The notes under the pieces were generated by a model. That model had not been told where the DNA came from. It saw only the letters and a program-made list of their open reading frames with translations, and did no database searches. Below, piece by piece: positions 10,430 to 19,420 of a stretch of 64,000 bases of DNA; position 1 is the first letter of the stretch, and each line of letters begins with the position of its first letter. Both the position numbers and the translations under genes were made by a program. Source of the stretch: Rhodococcus wratislaviensis. Lineage in GTDB: Bacteria > Actinomycetota > Actinomycetes > Mycobacteriales > Mycobacteriaceae. The stretch lies in contig NZ_UAUI01000005.1 in NCBI RefSeq assembly GCF_900455735.1, positions 1 to 64,000 of the forward strand. Direction: 5' to 3'.

Positions 10430-10462
10430 GTTGTCAGACTAGGATCTGACAACACGCGTAGT
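10421..10462. promoter_or_regulatory. Operator palindrome over the divergent mpaB-like/tetR promoters
   Basis: Two 18-bp arms, 10421-10438 and 10445-10462, match as inverted repeats with only two mismatches. They contain GTTGTCAGA and TCTGACAAC and flank a 6-bp centre. The centre holds TAGTCT (minus strand, 6 nt before the oxygenase GTG) and TAGGAT (plus strand, toward tetR). A dimer bound here would cover both -10 elements. The divergent TetR gene next door is the obvious ligand. Confidence 0.75.
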
Positions 10463-10473
10463 CAAGGATTGGG

Positions 10474-11061
10474 GTGAGAAGAGTGACGCTGGAGGACCGG
10501 CGGGAAGCGCGGCGGAATTCGCTGCTGCGTGCGGGAGTCGCGCTGCTCGGAGCCCCGGACGGGCCTGCGGTGAACGTGCGCGCGGTCTGCCGCGCCGCGG
10601 CGCTTACCGAACGGTACTTCTACGAGTCGTTCCGGGACCGGGACGAGTTCGTGCGCTCGGTCTACACCACCGTGGGCAACCAGGCGCAGGGCGCCCTCGT
10701 GGAGGCGGTGGCATCCACCGAGACCGCGCGGCAGCGCGCCGAAGCCGCCGTGGGCGCGTTCGTGAAACTGATGGTCGACGATCCCGCCATGGGCCGGGTG
10801 CTGCTCCTCGCGCCGCTGTCCGAACCCGCGCTGAGCAGGCGCGGCATCGACCTGATGCCCGGCTTCGTGGCACTCGTGCACGACCAGCTGTCCGCCGTCG
10901 ACGACGAGGTGGAGAAACAACTCGTCGCAGTCGGTGTGGTGGGCGCTCTCACGACACTGTTCATCGGATATCTCGACGGAACCGTTGCCGCGTCGCGCGA
11001 GCAATTCGTCGCTCATTGCGTCACTCTGGTGGTGGAGGCAAACAAGGCCGGCCACGAGTGA
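10474..11061 (+). CDS. TetR-family transcriptional regulator
   Basis: A 195-residue protein with an N-terminal helix-turn-helix (VNVRAVCRAAALTERYFYESF, roughly residues 33-53) and a helical ligand-binding C-terminus. It is transcribed away from the MpaB-like oxygenase, with a 42-bp palindrome between them, and very probably represses both genes. An in-frame GTG at 10483 (starting MTLEDRR) is an alternative start. The effector is unknown. Confidence 0.88.
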   Translation: MRRVTLEDRREARRNSLLRAGVALLGAPDGPAVNVRAVCRAAALTERYFYESFRDRDEFVRSVYTTVGNQAQGALVEAVASTETARQRAEAAVGAFVKLMVDDPAMGRVLLLAPLSEPALSRRGIDLMPGFVALVHDQLSAVDDEVEKQLVAVGVVGALTTLFIGYLDGTVAASREQFVAHCVTLVVEANKAGHE

Positions 11062-11068
11062 GGTGCGC

Positions 11069-11800
11069 ATGCCGTTCCAGGTATCCGTGGACGATCCGAC
11101 TCGCCCGCAACCCGAACTTCGGGTACTCGACCGCAAGTTCTTCCAACTCGTCGGCGAGTTCGTCTACGTCCACGGCGACACGGTGGTGACGGTGCCCGGC
11201 TGCGCCCCCATGCCCTGCCTTCTCCGCACGGATCTGGCATCGATCCCCGCACCGCTGCAAGGCCTGCTCACCCCGTACGGCCGGCAGCTGCTTCCCGCGA
11301 TCATGCACGACGACCTGTGCAAACGTGCGAGCGCGCAGGGACCGGAGGGAAACACGCTGCGACGGCACGCGGACGAACTGTTCCGGCTCGCCCTGCTCGA
11401 CGAGGGCGTCGGACCGTTCCGCAGCCGCATCTTCTGGGTCGGCGTCGAGGTCGGCCGGTTCTGGACGTTCACCGACGTCGTCCGGTTCCTGCTCATCGCG
11501 CACCAGGTGCTCGGCATGCTGTGCTGGGTGGTGGGAGTGCCGTGGGCATTGGCGACCTCGCACTTCGGCCTGGCCGCGCTCCTTCTCGTGCTTCCGGTCG
11601 TGCTGTCGCTGGTGTGGCGCAGAGACTTTCCCGTCGCTCTGCTCGGGTGCCTTCTCCTGCCCGTCATCGCGCCGACGTATCTGCTGACGATCACTACGGC
11701 CGCGGTGCTGTGGGTGCCGGACGGTGCCGCGTGGTTGCTCGGCCGCCGACGGACTCGCCGACCGCCGCCGCTCGGGCCGCCGACCACGGTTCTCCGCTAA
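11069..11800 (+). CDS. DUF1353 protein with C-terminal membrane segments
   Basis: A 243-residue protein. Residues 1-110 are the DUF1353 domain, with the signature LRTDLASIPAPLQGL and PAIMHDDLCKR. Residues 140-225 form three or four hydrophobic helices, and the end is Arg/Pro-rich. DUF1353 proteins are often phage- or structure-associated and have no assigned reaction. The ATG at 11069 follows the tetR stop by 7 bp, suggesting co-transcription with tetR; GTG at 11063 is also in frame. It converges on nei2 with a 4-bp overlap of stop codons. Confidence 0.78.
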   Translation: MPFQVSVDDPTRPQPELRVLDRKFFQLVGEFVYVHGDTVVTVPGCAPMPCLLRTDLASIPAPLQGLLTPYGRQLLPAIMHDDLCKRASAQGPEGNTLRRHADELFRLALLDEGVGPFRSRIFWVGVEVGRFWTFTDVVRFLLIAHQVLGMLCWVVGVPWALATSHFGLAALLLVLPVVLSLVWRRDFPVALLGCLLLPVIAPTYLLTITTAAVLWVPDGAAWLLGRRRTRRPPPLGPPTTVLR

Positions 11801-12546
11801 CCCACGATCGGTGGTTGACAGTACGTGCAGAAGAAGATCTGCTGCTGACCGAGGTCGTGGCCTTCGATCACCGTCCCGCAACGGCGGCAACGCTTTCCGG
11901 CACGCCCGTACACCCACGGCCGATGGCGGACGGAGTTGTTCTTGTCGATGTGAATCATGCGATGCGCGAGCGTGACCAGCGCGGGCAGGTCGGCCACGTC
12001 GCTCGACGGAGTGTAGGGGTGGACGCCGCGGAGGAAGCAGACTTCGTTGCGATAGACGTTGCCGAGACCGGCCAGGTTGCGCTGATCGACCAGGGCGAGA
12101 CCGATGGGCTGGTCGCCGGCCTCCCGCAGGTTGCGGATCGCCGTGTCGGCGTCCCAGTCCGGTCCCAGCAGGTCGGGGCCGAGGTGGCCGACCGCGGACT
12201 CTTCGTCGTCACGCCCCAGGACCTCCGTGATGCCGAGCGAGAATCCGACCGCCACCCTGTCTTCGGTGGCGAGCACGATCCGGGCCTGGTGAGTGGGGCG
12301 GCGCCACTTCGTGTCCGGCGCGTAGATGTGCCACGCGCCCTCCATCTTCAGATGCGTGTGGATCGAGTAGTCACCGACCCGGATGAGGAGGTGCTTTCCA
12401 CGGCTGACCACCTCGTCGACGAGTTGGCCGGACAGGTCGACGGTGGCGTACCGCGGGACCCGCACGTCGCAGCGGGTCAGCACCTTGCCCTCGAGGGCGT
12501 CGCGAAGCGAGTTGGCGGTGCGCCAGACGGTGTCGCCTTCGGGCAT
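11797..12546 (-). CDS. nei2: Fpg/Nei-family DNA glycosylase (endonuclease VIII type)
   Basis: A 249-residue bifunctional glycosylase/AP lyase for oxidised bases. The mature N-terminus PEGDT (P2 nucleophile, E3) is the Nei catalytic pair. NLAGLGNVYRNEVCF is the helix-two-turn-helix. C220, C223, C240 and C243 form the C-terminal zinc finger. The start lies one base after the lhr stop, so it is co-translated with the helicase. The nei-lhr neighbourhood matches Rv3297/Rv3296 of M. tuberculosis and points to a shared DNA-repair role. Confidence 0.93.
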   Translation of the reverse strand: MPEGDTVWRTANSLRDALEGKVLTRCDVRVPRYATVDLSGQLVDEVVSRGKHLLIRVGDYSIHTHLKMEGAWHIYAPDTKWRRPTHQARIVLATEDRVAVGFSLGITEVLGRDDEESAVGHLGPDLLGPDWDADTAIRNLREAGDQPIGLALVDQRNLAGLGNVYRNEVCFLRGVHPYTPSSDVADLPALVTLAHRMIHIDKNNSVRHRPWVYGRAGKRCRRCGTVIEGHDLGQQQIFFCTYCQPPIVG

Positions 12547-12547
12547 C

Positions 12548-15500
12548 TCAGGCTCGCAACCGGAATCCGCGAGGGGTGGGCGAGAAACCGGCCTCGGTCA
12601 GGACCGGCGCGAAGTCGCTGCCGTGGATGGTGTCGCCATCGACTTTCTCGACCACGATCTTGTCGATCCCGCCGCGCTTGACCACACCGGCGAGCGTGAC
12701 CGCCGCGGTGCGGAGCACGCCGGGGTCGTCGGTGAAGGTGAGGATCGTGCGCCCGCCGCGTTCGACGAACAGGATCAGTTCACCCTCCACGAGCACCACC
12801 AGGCCTCCGGCCTTGCGTCCCGGCCGGTGCGCGGGCGCGTCGTCGCCGCGTTTCGGCCAGGGCAGAGCCGCCCCGTACGGGTTGGCGGGATCGCTGGCGG
12901 CGAGAGTCACGGCGGGAAGAGTGGTGTGCCTGCCCTCGAGCGAGTCGGCGTAGCTCCGGAGTCGGTCCACCACGGGCGGAGTGGAGAATTGCGCACCGCC
13001 GAGCGACTCGACGAAATGTCCTCGCCGACAGCGGCCGTTGTCCTCGAACGTGCCCAGCACCTTGTACATCAGAGCGAATCCGCCGGGAACGTTCTCGGTC
13101 ATCACGGACCCACGCGTCACCACCCCGTACCGCTCCAGGAGGAGTTCGGCCGTCGCGCTGGCACGCAGCGTGGCATCGGATTCGGCGGCGGGAAGGATCG
13201 ACCACCTTCCCCCGACCGTGGGCGGTGCGGTGCGCACGGGAACCGTGAGGCTGCGGTACGCGCGGGCGCGCGGCGGTCGTCGCGGCGACCGGTGGCTCGT
13301 GGTGGTCCGGGACGTGTCCGACAGCAGGGCGCGGACCGGGGCGAGCGTGTCGTTGCCGATGTGGCCCAACCACACCAGATCCCACAACGCGGTGGCCAGC
13401 GCGGTGTCGTCGGACATCTCGAGGGTGTCCGCGAGTTGCCGGAAGAAGTACGCGCCGCCACCCGACAGCGTGTCGAGCACCCGGCGCTGCACCTCCGACA
13501 GGTCCGATTCCGCGGGCGTGGTCAGCGTGAGCGGTGCGGTATCGGCGGGGTGGAGGCACACCCACCCGTCCTTCCCCGAGATGCTGCCCGCGCCCGACCA
13601 CAGGACCTCGCCGGTGGAGGTGAGTTCGTCGAGCATGGCGGGGGAGTAGTCGGCCACGCGGGACGGCAGGATCAGTGACTCGAGTGCGGAGGCGGGAACC
13701 GGGACACCGGCGAGTTGTTCCACCACCGTTGCGACGCCGTCGATGCCGCGCAGCGTGCCCCCGACGTGCTGCCAGCCCGGGAGGAAGCGCCCGAGCGTCG
13801 CGGTGCTGACCGGTTCGACCTCCTGACGCGCCGCGGCCAGCGAGCGCCTGCGGAGACGGCGCAGGACCTCGGCGTCGCACCATTCGCTTCCCGTCGCGCC
13901 GGGGCGGAACTCGCCCTCGACCACCCGCTTGCCCTGTGCGAGTCGCTGCAGGACGTCGCGGGCAACCGCGGAACCGAGGCCGAATCGGGCGGCGGCGTCG
14001 GTGATCGTGAACGGACCGTGGGTACGGGCATACCGGCTGATCAGGTCGGCGAGGGGATCGTCGACGGGTTCGATGAACGCGGCGGGAACACCGATGGGTA
14101 GCGGCACCCCGAGCCCGTCGCGCAGGCGTGCCGCATCCTCGATGACCGTCCACCATTCGTGACCGGCGAACGACACGGCGAGCGCCCGTTTCGCGCGGAC
14201 CAGTTCGTCGAGCCAGGGGAGGGGATCGCTGATCGACCGTGCGGTGATCTCGTCCGTCGTGAGCGGCCCCAGGAGACGCAGCAGGTCGGCGACGCCTTCG
14301 AGATCCTTCGCCTTGCGGTCGGGCAGCAGGCGCTGGAGTTCGAGTTCGGCGTGGGCGATGACGTCGGCGTCGAGCAGTTCGCGCAGTTCCACCCTGCCGA
14401 GCAGTTCCGCCAGCAGCGTCGAGTCCAGGGACAGTGCCGCTGCCCGGCGTTCGGCGAGTGGGCTGTCGCCCTCGTACATGAACTCGCCGACGTAGTTGAA
14501 CAGCAGGGCGCCGGCGAACGGTGACGGCGACTGCGTCTCGACCTCGACGATGCGGATCTGGCGACGTGCGAGTCGGCGGAGCAGGTCCTTCAGGGCCGGT
14601 AGGTCGTACACGTCCTGCAGGCACTCGCGGACGGTCTCGAGCAGGATCGGAAACGTCGGATACCGGCGGGCCACGTCGAGCAGCTGGGCGGACCGCTGCC
14701 GCTGCTGCCAGAGCGGTGCACGCTTTCCCGGCGTGCGGCGCGGCAGCAGCAACGCCCGCGCCGCGCACTCACGGAACCGGGACGCGAACAACGCGGAACC
14801 GCCGACCTGTTCGGTGACGATGTCCTCGATCTCGTCGGTGTCGAAGACGAACAGGTCGGCGCCGGGCGGGGTGTCCTCGGTGTCGGGAAGACGCACGATG
14901 ATGCCGTCGTCGGACGCCGTCGCGTTCGAGTCGAGGCCGTACCGCTCGCTCAGCCGCGCACTCACGGCCAGCGCCCACGGAGCGTGAACGCGCTGACCGT
15001 ACGGCGAGTGCAGGATCAGTCGCCAGTCGCCGAGCTCGTCACGGAACCGTTCGACCACCAGGGTGCGGTCGGTGGGCACCTGCCCGGTGGCGGTCTTCTG
15101 CTCGGCGACCAGCTGAACGAGATTGTTCGTCGCGTTCTCGTCGAGACCGCCGGTCCGGCAGCGTTCCTGGACCTCGGTCTCGTGCCCGAGTGAGATCTCC
15201 CGCAGGAACTGCCCCAGCGCTTCGCCCAGTTCCGCCGGCCGGCCCAGACCGTCACCGTGCCAGAACGGCAACCGCCCCGGCTGCCCGTAAGCGGGGCTGA
15301 CCAGAACCCGGTCGAACGTGATCTCCTCGATCCGCCAACTGGTGGCCCCGAGCGCGAAGACGTCGCCGACCCGCGACTCGTACACCATCTCCTCGTCGAG
15401 TTCGCCGACGCGGGACGCCTTCTCACCGACCATGTACACCGTGAACAGACCGCGGTCGGGGATGGCTCCGCCCGAAGTGACGGCAAGCCGCTGCGCGCCG

Positions 15501-17056
15501 GGACGTCCCGTGAGCGTGTTGGCTTCGCGGTCCCAGACGAGGCGGGGCCTGAGCTCGGCGAACTCGTCGGACGGGTAGAGACCGGCGAGAAGGTCGAGGG
15601 TGGACTCGTACGCCGAGCGGGGCAGCGTCGCGAAGGAACCGCTGCGCCGGACCGTCTCGAACCAGTCGTCCACGTCGAGCGGCTCGAGGGCGGTGGCCGC
15701 CACCGTGTGCTGGGCGAGGATGTCGAGGGGATTGGCGGGGACGGCGAGCGCCTCGATCTTGCCGGTGACCATGCGCTCGACGGTGACGGCACAGTGCACG
15801 AGATCGGTGCGGTGCTTCGGGAAAACGACACCCCGCGAGATCTCCCCGACCTGGTGTCCGGCGCGGCCGACCCGCTGCAGACCGTTCGCCACCGATGGGG
15901 GTGCCTCCACCTGGATCACCAGATCGACCGCGCCCATGTCGATTCCGAGTTCGAGGCTGCTCGTCGCGACAACGCACCGCAGTCGCCCCGACTTCAAGTC
16001 GTCCTCGATCAGGGCCCGCTGGTCCTTGCTGACCGACCCGTGGTGGGCGCGCGCGAGCAGGGGGTCCGCGCCGAAATTGACCTCGGACGGTGTGCCGATC
16101 TGCGAGGCCGGTTTCGGGTTCTTGTCGACGGCAGTTCCGGCGCGTTCTGCGTAGATCTCGTTGAGTCTCGCCGTCAGGCGCTCGGCGAGGCGCCGAGAGT
16201 TCGCGAACACGATGGACGACCGGTGCGCAAGGACGAGGTCGACGATCTGTTCCTCGACGTGCGGCCAGATCGACCCCGCCTGCGGGGTCGCCGACGCCGA
16301 ACCCTCGGCGGGTTCGGCGAGGCCGAGTTCGGTCATGTCCTCGACCGGCACCTGCACGGTGAGGTCGAACGTCTTCGGCGACGGCGGCGCGACGATCCGG
16401 ATGGGCGCCGAACCGGACAGGAACCGGCCCACCTCCTCGTGCGGCCGCACCGTCGCCGACAGCCCGATGCGCTGGGCCGGGGTGGCGAGAAGCTGGTCGA
16501 GGCGCTCGAGCGACAGGGCCAGGTGGGCGCCGCGCTTCGTGCCTGCCACCGCGTGCACCTCGTCGACGATGACGGTGTCGACCTGGGTCAGCGTCTCGCG
16601 TGCGGCGGACGTGAGCATGAGGAACAGCGACTCCGGGGTGGTGATGAGGATGTCGGGCGGATTCTTGATCAGGGCGCGCCGGTCGCCTGCCGGTGTGTCG
16701 CCGGAGCGGACGCCCACCGAGATCTCCGGCGGCGTGAGCCCGAGCCGCTTGGCCGTCTGCGTGATCCCGACGAGCGGGGCGCGCAGGTTGCGTTCGACGT
16801 CGACACCCAGGGCCTTGAGCGGGGAAATGTAGAGGACCTTGGTCTTGCGGTCCTTCCCGTCGGTGGCGGCGAGTTGGTCGAGGGACCACAGGAACGCGGA
16901 CAGCGTCTTGCCAGACCCGGTCGGGGCCACGACGAGAGTGTGCGCGCGGCTGGCGATCGACTCCCACGCACCGAGCTGCGCGGCCGTCGGCGCCGGGAAG
17001 GCGCCGTCGAACCACTCACGGGTGGCAGCGGAGAACCTGCCCAGGACGTCGGTCAC
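12548..17056 (-). CDS. lhr: Lhr-type ATP-dependent helicase
   Basis: A superfamily 2 helicase of about 1502 residues, the usual length for full-length actinobacterial Lhr. Walker A APTGSGKT ends at residue 51 and the DEVH box is at 165-168. The SAT motif (GLSATVRP) and motif VI (QRVGRAGHQVG) follow in order. The Lhr-core winged-helix/beta-barrel region runs to about residue 850, and the long Lhr C-terminal domain follows. It is a 3'-to-5' translocase acting on DNA or RNA:DNA hybrids. I chose GTG at 17056 because the family N-terminus begins there (VTDVLGRFSAATREWF); ATG at 17098 or 17203 would add unlike sequence. It is probably one transcription unit with nei2. Confidence 0.94.
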   Translation of the reverse strand: MTDVLGRFSAATREWFDGAFPAPTAAQLGAWESIASRAHTLVVAPTGSGKTLSAFLWSLDQLAATDGKDRKTKVLYISPLKALGVDVERNLRAPLVGITQTAKRLGLTPPEISVGVRSGDTPAGDRRALIKNPPDILITTPESLFLMLTSAARETLTQVDTVIVDEVHAVAGTKRGAHLALSLERLDQLLATPAQRIGLSATVRPHEEVGRFLSGSAPIRIVAPPSPKTFDLTVQVPVEDMTELGLAEPAEGSASATPQAGSIWPHVEEQIVDLVLAHRSSIVFANSRRLAERLTARLNEIYAERAGTAVDKNPKPASQIGTPSEVNFGADPLLARAHHGSVSKDQRALIEDDLKSGRLRCVVATSSLELGIDMGAVDLVIQVEAPPSVANGLQRVGRAGHQVGEISRGVVFPKHRTDLVHCAVTVERMVTGKIEALAVPANPLDILAQHTVAATALEPLDVDDWFETVRRSGSFATLPRSAYESTLDLLAGLYPSDEFAELRPRLVWDREANTLTGRPGAQRLAVTSGGAIPDRGLFTVYMVGEKASRVGELDEEMVYESRVGDVFALGATSWRIEEITFDRVLVSPAYGQPGRLPFWHGDGLGRPAELGEALGQFLREISLGHETEVQERCRTGGLDENATNNLVQLVAEQKTATGQVPTDRTLVVERFRDELGDWRLILHSPYGQRVHAPWALAVSARLSERYGLDSNATASDDGIIVRLPDTEDTPPGADLFVFDTDEIEDIVTEQVGGSALFASRFRECAARALLLPRRTPGKRAPLWQQRQRSAQLLDVARRYPTFPILLETVRECLQDVYDLPALKDLLRRLARRQIRIVEVETQSPSPFAGALLFNYVGEFMYEGDSPLAERRAAALSLDSTLLAELLGRVELRELLDADVIAHAELELQRLLPDRKAKDLEGVADLLRLLGPLTTDEITARSISDPLPWLDELVRAKRALAVSFAGHEWWTVIEDAARLRDGLGVPLPIGVPAAFIEPVDDPLADLISRYARTHGPFTITDAAARFGLGSAVARDVLQRLAQGKRVVEGEFRPGATGSEWCDAEVLRRLRRRSLAAARQEVEPVSTATLGRFLPGWQHVGGTLRGIDGVATVVEQLAGVPVPASALESLILPSRVADYSPAMLDELTSTGEVLWSGAGSISGKDGWVCLHPADTAPLTLTTPAESDLSEVQRRVLDTLSGGGAYFFRQLADTLEMSDDTALATALWDLVWLGHIGNDTLAPVRALLSDTSRTTTSHRSPRRPPRARAYRSLTVPVRTAPPTVGGRWSILPAAESDATLRASATAELLLERYGVVTRGSVMTENVPGGFALMYKVLGTFEDNGRCRRGHFVESLGGAQFSTPPVVDRLRSYADSLEGRHTTLPAVTLAASDPANPYGAALPWPKRGDDAPAHRPGRKAGGLVVLVEGELILFVERGGRTILTFTDDPGVLRTAAVTLAGVVKRGGIDKIVVEKVDGDTIHGSDFAPVLTEAGFSPTPRGFRLRA

Positions 17057-17146
17057 CGTTCCATAGTGCACCTGAGGTACGACAGGTAGCGGAAACATAC
17101 CGGGCGGTCGACAATCCCGTTCGGCGAACGTGTCGGTGGGGCGCAG

Positions 17147-17152
17147 TATGGT
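17147..17152 (+). promoter_or_regulatory. -10 element for a leaderless HNH transcript
   Basis: TATGGT, then 6 nt, then the ATG at 17159. This matches the leaderless spacing seen at many genes in the window. Confidence 0.45.
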
Positions 17153-17158
17153 TCGCAC

Positions 17159-18643
17159 ATGAGTTCGACCGGGGGGTTGGCGGCAGGTCAGGTGATGGAA
17201 CACCTCACTGCGTTGGACGCTGCCGTGTCAGGCCTGCTCGACGCAGACCTCAGTGGTGTGTCGGATTCTGATGTGGTGCTGATCATGCAGCAGCTCGAGA
17301 AGTCCCTCCGCCGCGCCGGTTCGGTCTCGCTGCGACTGATCGTCGAGAGTGTCGAACGCTCGTTGCCCGCGACGCTCGGCTACAACTCACCGAACAAGCT
17401 CCTGATCGAGGTGCTCCGCGTCTCGGCGGCGGACGCCTCTGCTCGGGTAGCGTCGGCCCGCGACCTCGGTCTGTTTCATACAACTTCGGGCGAGCAGATG
17501 GAGGCAGCGCTGCCGGAAACCGCCGCCGCGCAACGGGATGGCGACATCGGCGCCGACCATGCGCGCGCCGTCCGGAAGATCATGCGAAAGATCCCGCATG
17601 CGGTCGACAATGCCGATGTCGCATTGGCGGAGTCGATTCTGGCGCAGTGTGCGCGAGGCGGTACGCCCGAAGATGTCGAGAGTGCCGGCCACCGCCTCCT
17701 TGCTCTTCTCAATCCCGACGGAAACCTGGGTGACGACCGTGATCGTTCCCGACGGCGTGGTGTTTCGTTGGGCCGTCAAGATTCCGAACTGATGTCCAAG
17801 ATCTCCGGTGAACTCGACCCCACTGCGCGTGCTCTGCTCGACCCGATCCTCGCGAAATGGGCTCGCCCCGGCATGAACAACCCGGACGACCCGGAGTCAC
17901 CCTGCGGCGACGCCGAGAATCCGTCGATCGACCGTGAAGCACTGGTAGCGGCGGCAGCGCGCGACAACCGCACCGCTGCGCAGCGAAACCACGACGCCCT
18001 CAGTGCGATGTTCCGGGTCATGCTCGAATCCGGGATCCTAGGTCAGCATCGAGGTCTGCCCGTCACGGCGATCATCACGATGACCCTCGACCAACTCGAG
18101 AAGGCAGCCGGCGGTGTGGCCACCACGGCGACCGGCGGACTCCTTCCGGTCGATGACGCGCTGAAACTCGCCGAACGCGCGCACCCGGTGCTCGTCCTGT
18201 TCGACCACGACGGCCGGCCCCTGCATCTGGGCCGGCGCCGGCGAGTGGCGAGCGCGGATCAACGCCTCGCTCTCATCGCTGCCGAAGGCGGATGCACTCG
18301 ACCGGGTTGCGCGACCCCGGCCAGCATGTGCGCGGTGCACCACGTGCAGGAGTGGCGCAAGGGCGGACACACCGACATCGACTCACTGACGCTCGCGTGC
18401 GATGCCTGCCACGCCCAGGTCCACGACGGGCCTGCAGGCTGGGCGACCAGCAGCGCGCCACCAGGTGACACGTACGCGGGACGCACCGAATGGATTCCGC
18501 CACCGCACATAGACCCGGACAGAAGACCGCGAATCAATCACCGACACCACGCCGGTGAGCTGATCGGTCGCGCTTGCCGGAAAGCCCGCGACCGGGCACG
18601 AGCCGAGGACAGAGTGCCCCTAGCCGAGGACGGAGTGCCCTAG
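17159..18643 (+). CDS. DUF222 / HNH endonuclease domain protein (13E12-repeat family)
   Basis: A 494-residue protein. The first 300 residues are the helical DUF222 domain, and the C-terminal HNH motif is CTRPGC...CAVHHVQEW...CDACH, with H394-H395 as the catalytic histidines. This is the multicopy 13E12 family of actinobacteria, of uncertain role and sometimes linked to mobile DNA. The 3' end encodes a short repeat, AEDRVPLAEDGVP, from a duplicated 18-20 bp unit at about 18603-18643. The promoter lies in the 102 bp shared with lhr. Confidence 0.88.
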   Translation: MSSTGGLAAGQVMEHLTALDAAVSGLLDADLSGVSDSDVVLIMQQLEKSLRRAGSVSLRLIVESVERSLPATLGYNSPNKLLIEVLRVSAADASARVASARDLGLFHTTSGEQMEAALPETAAAQRDGDIGADHARAVRKIMRKIPHAVDNADVALAESILAQCARGGTPEDVESAGHRLLALLNPDGNLGDDRDRSRRRGVSLGRQDSELMSKISGELDPTARALLDPILAKWARPGMNNPDDPESPCGDAENPSIDREALVAAAARDNRTAAQRNHDALSAMFRVMLESGILGQHRGLPVTAIITMTLDQLEKAAGGVATTATGGLLPVDDALKLAERAHPVLVLFDHDGRPLHLGRRRRVASADQRLALIAAEGGCTRPGCATPASMCAVHHVQEWRKGGHTDIDSLTLACDACHAQVHDGPAGWATSSAPPGDTYAGRTEWIPPPHIDPDRRPRINHRHHAGELIGRACRKARDRARAEDRVPLAEDGVP

Positions 18644-18656
18644 TCGGGGGTTGGTC

Positions 18657-18797
18657 TCACACTGTCGTGAGATCCGCGGCCGCCGGAACGAACGACGGCG
18701 ACGGCAACTCGACGGTGGCGGGTTCGTGCTCGGAGACCACCACATAGGCGCCCACAGCGAGTAGCGCCAGAGCAACTGCGCGGAAAATCCTGAACAC
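18657..18797 (-). CDS. 46-residue single-pass membrane protein
   Basis: A GTG at 18797 opens a frame reading FRIFRAVALALLAVGAYVVV, a clear transmembrane helix, followed by an acidic, Pro-rich extracytoplasmic tail and TGA at 18657. Upstream AGCGAGAC could serve as ribosome-binding site. It converges on the HNH gene 13 bp away and is divergent from the DUF1707 gene, filling an otherwise empty interval. No family is known. Confidence 0.55.
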   Translation of the reverse strand: MFRIFRAVALALLAVGAYVVVSEHEPATVELPSPSFVPAAADLTTV

Positions 18798-18871
18798 GTT
18801 GTCTCGCTTCGGTCGAAGGGGCGGTGCGTCACGGGTGGAGCTGTCAGACAGTAGACGAGGGCACCGACAGC

Positions 18872-18877
18872 TACGGT
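18872..18877 (+). promoter_or_regulatory. -10 element for a leaderless DUF1707-gene transcript
   Basis: TACGGT, 6 nt, then ATG at 18884. The overlapping GGTGGA could also act as a ribosome-binding site, so leaderless initiation is likely but not certain. Confidence 0.4.
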
Positions 18878-18883
18878 GGAGCC

Positions 18884-19420
18884 ATGACTGCTGCAGGGGA
18901 CAGCCACGAACTCGACCGACTCCGCGAGGCTGCACAAGCCCGCCTCGAGAAGGGGGTGGGGGACGGAAAGCTGACATTGGAGGAGTATTCGGAGCAAGCC
19001 GCGATCGCCTGGTCACGCGACGTCGACGTCGAGCGTCTTCGGCGGCTGGTGCCCGTCGAGGCACCGACGGCACCGGTGTCGCGACCTCAGTCCACCATCG
19101 TCGGAATCTTCGGCGACACCAAGCGGTCCGGCCGCTGGTCGCTCGCCGTGAAGACGTTGGCCCTGCTCGTGTTCGGGGACGTGAAGCTCGACCTCCGGTC
19201 GGCCGTGATCGGCGCCCGCACGTCGACGATCACGCTCGTCACACTGTTCGGTGACAGCACGATCACCGTTCCGGAGGGCGTGCACGTCGAGGTGGGTGGT
19301 TTCGACCTCTTCGGCGATCGCGAACTCGATGCCGGTGCACACGATCCCGGGCCCGGGGCGCCGACGATCCGCATCGTGTCGTACTCGCTGTTCGGTGACC
19401 TGAGGGTCCGCACCCGCTAG
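18884..19420 (+). CDS. DUF1707 / LiaF-like cell-envelope protein
   Basis: A 178-residue cytosolic protein. Residues 5-60 are the DUF1707 (SHOCT-like) domain (LDRLREAAQARLEKGVGDG, LTLEEYSEQ). Residues 70-178 carry four FGD-containing beta repeats (GIFGDTKR, VFGDVKLD, LFGDSTIT, LFGDRELD), as in LiaF C-terminal domains that sense cell-wall stress. It has no TM helix. The ATG at 18884 gives the domain start; an upstream in-frame ATG at 18824 is unlikely. It overlaps the convergent acyl-CoA dehydrogenase gene by 4 bp. Confidence 0.82.
   Translation: MTAAGDSHELDRLREAAQARLEKGVGDGKLTLEEYSEQAAIAWSRDVDVERLRRLVPVEAPTAPVSRPQSTIVGIFGDTKRSGRWSLAVKTLALLVFGDVKLDLRSAVIGARTSTITLVTLFGDSTITVPEGVHVEVGGFDLFGDRELDAGAHDPGPGAPTIRIVSYSLFGDLRVRTR

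Noticed and set aside
15257..17089. 610-codon plus-strand frame opposite lhr
   Set aside because: No protein-like composition; the helicase motifs are on the minus strand.
17057..17203. Longer Lhr start at 17203
   Set aside because: Residues before the GTG at 17056 do not resemble Lhr proteins and overlap the divergent HNH promoter and start.
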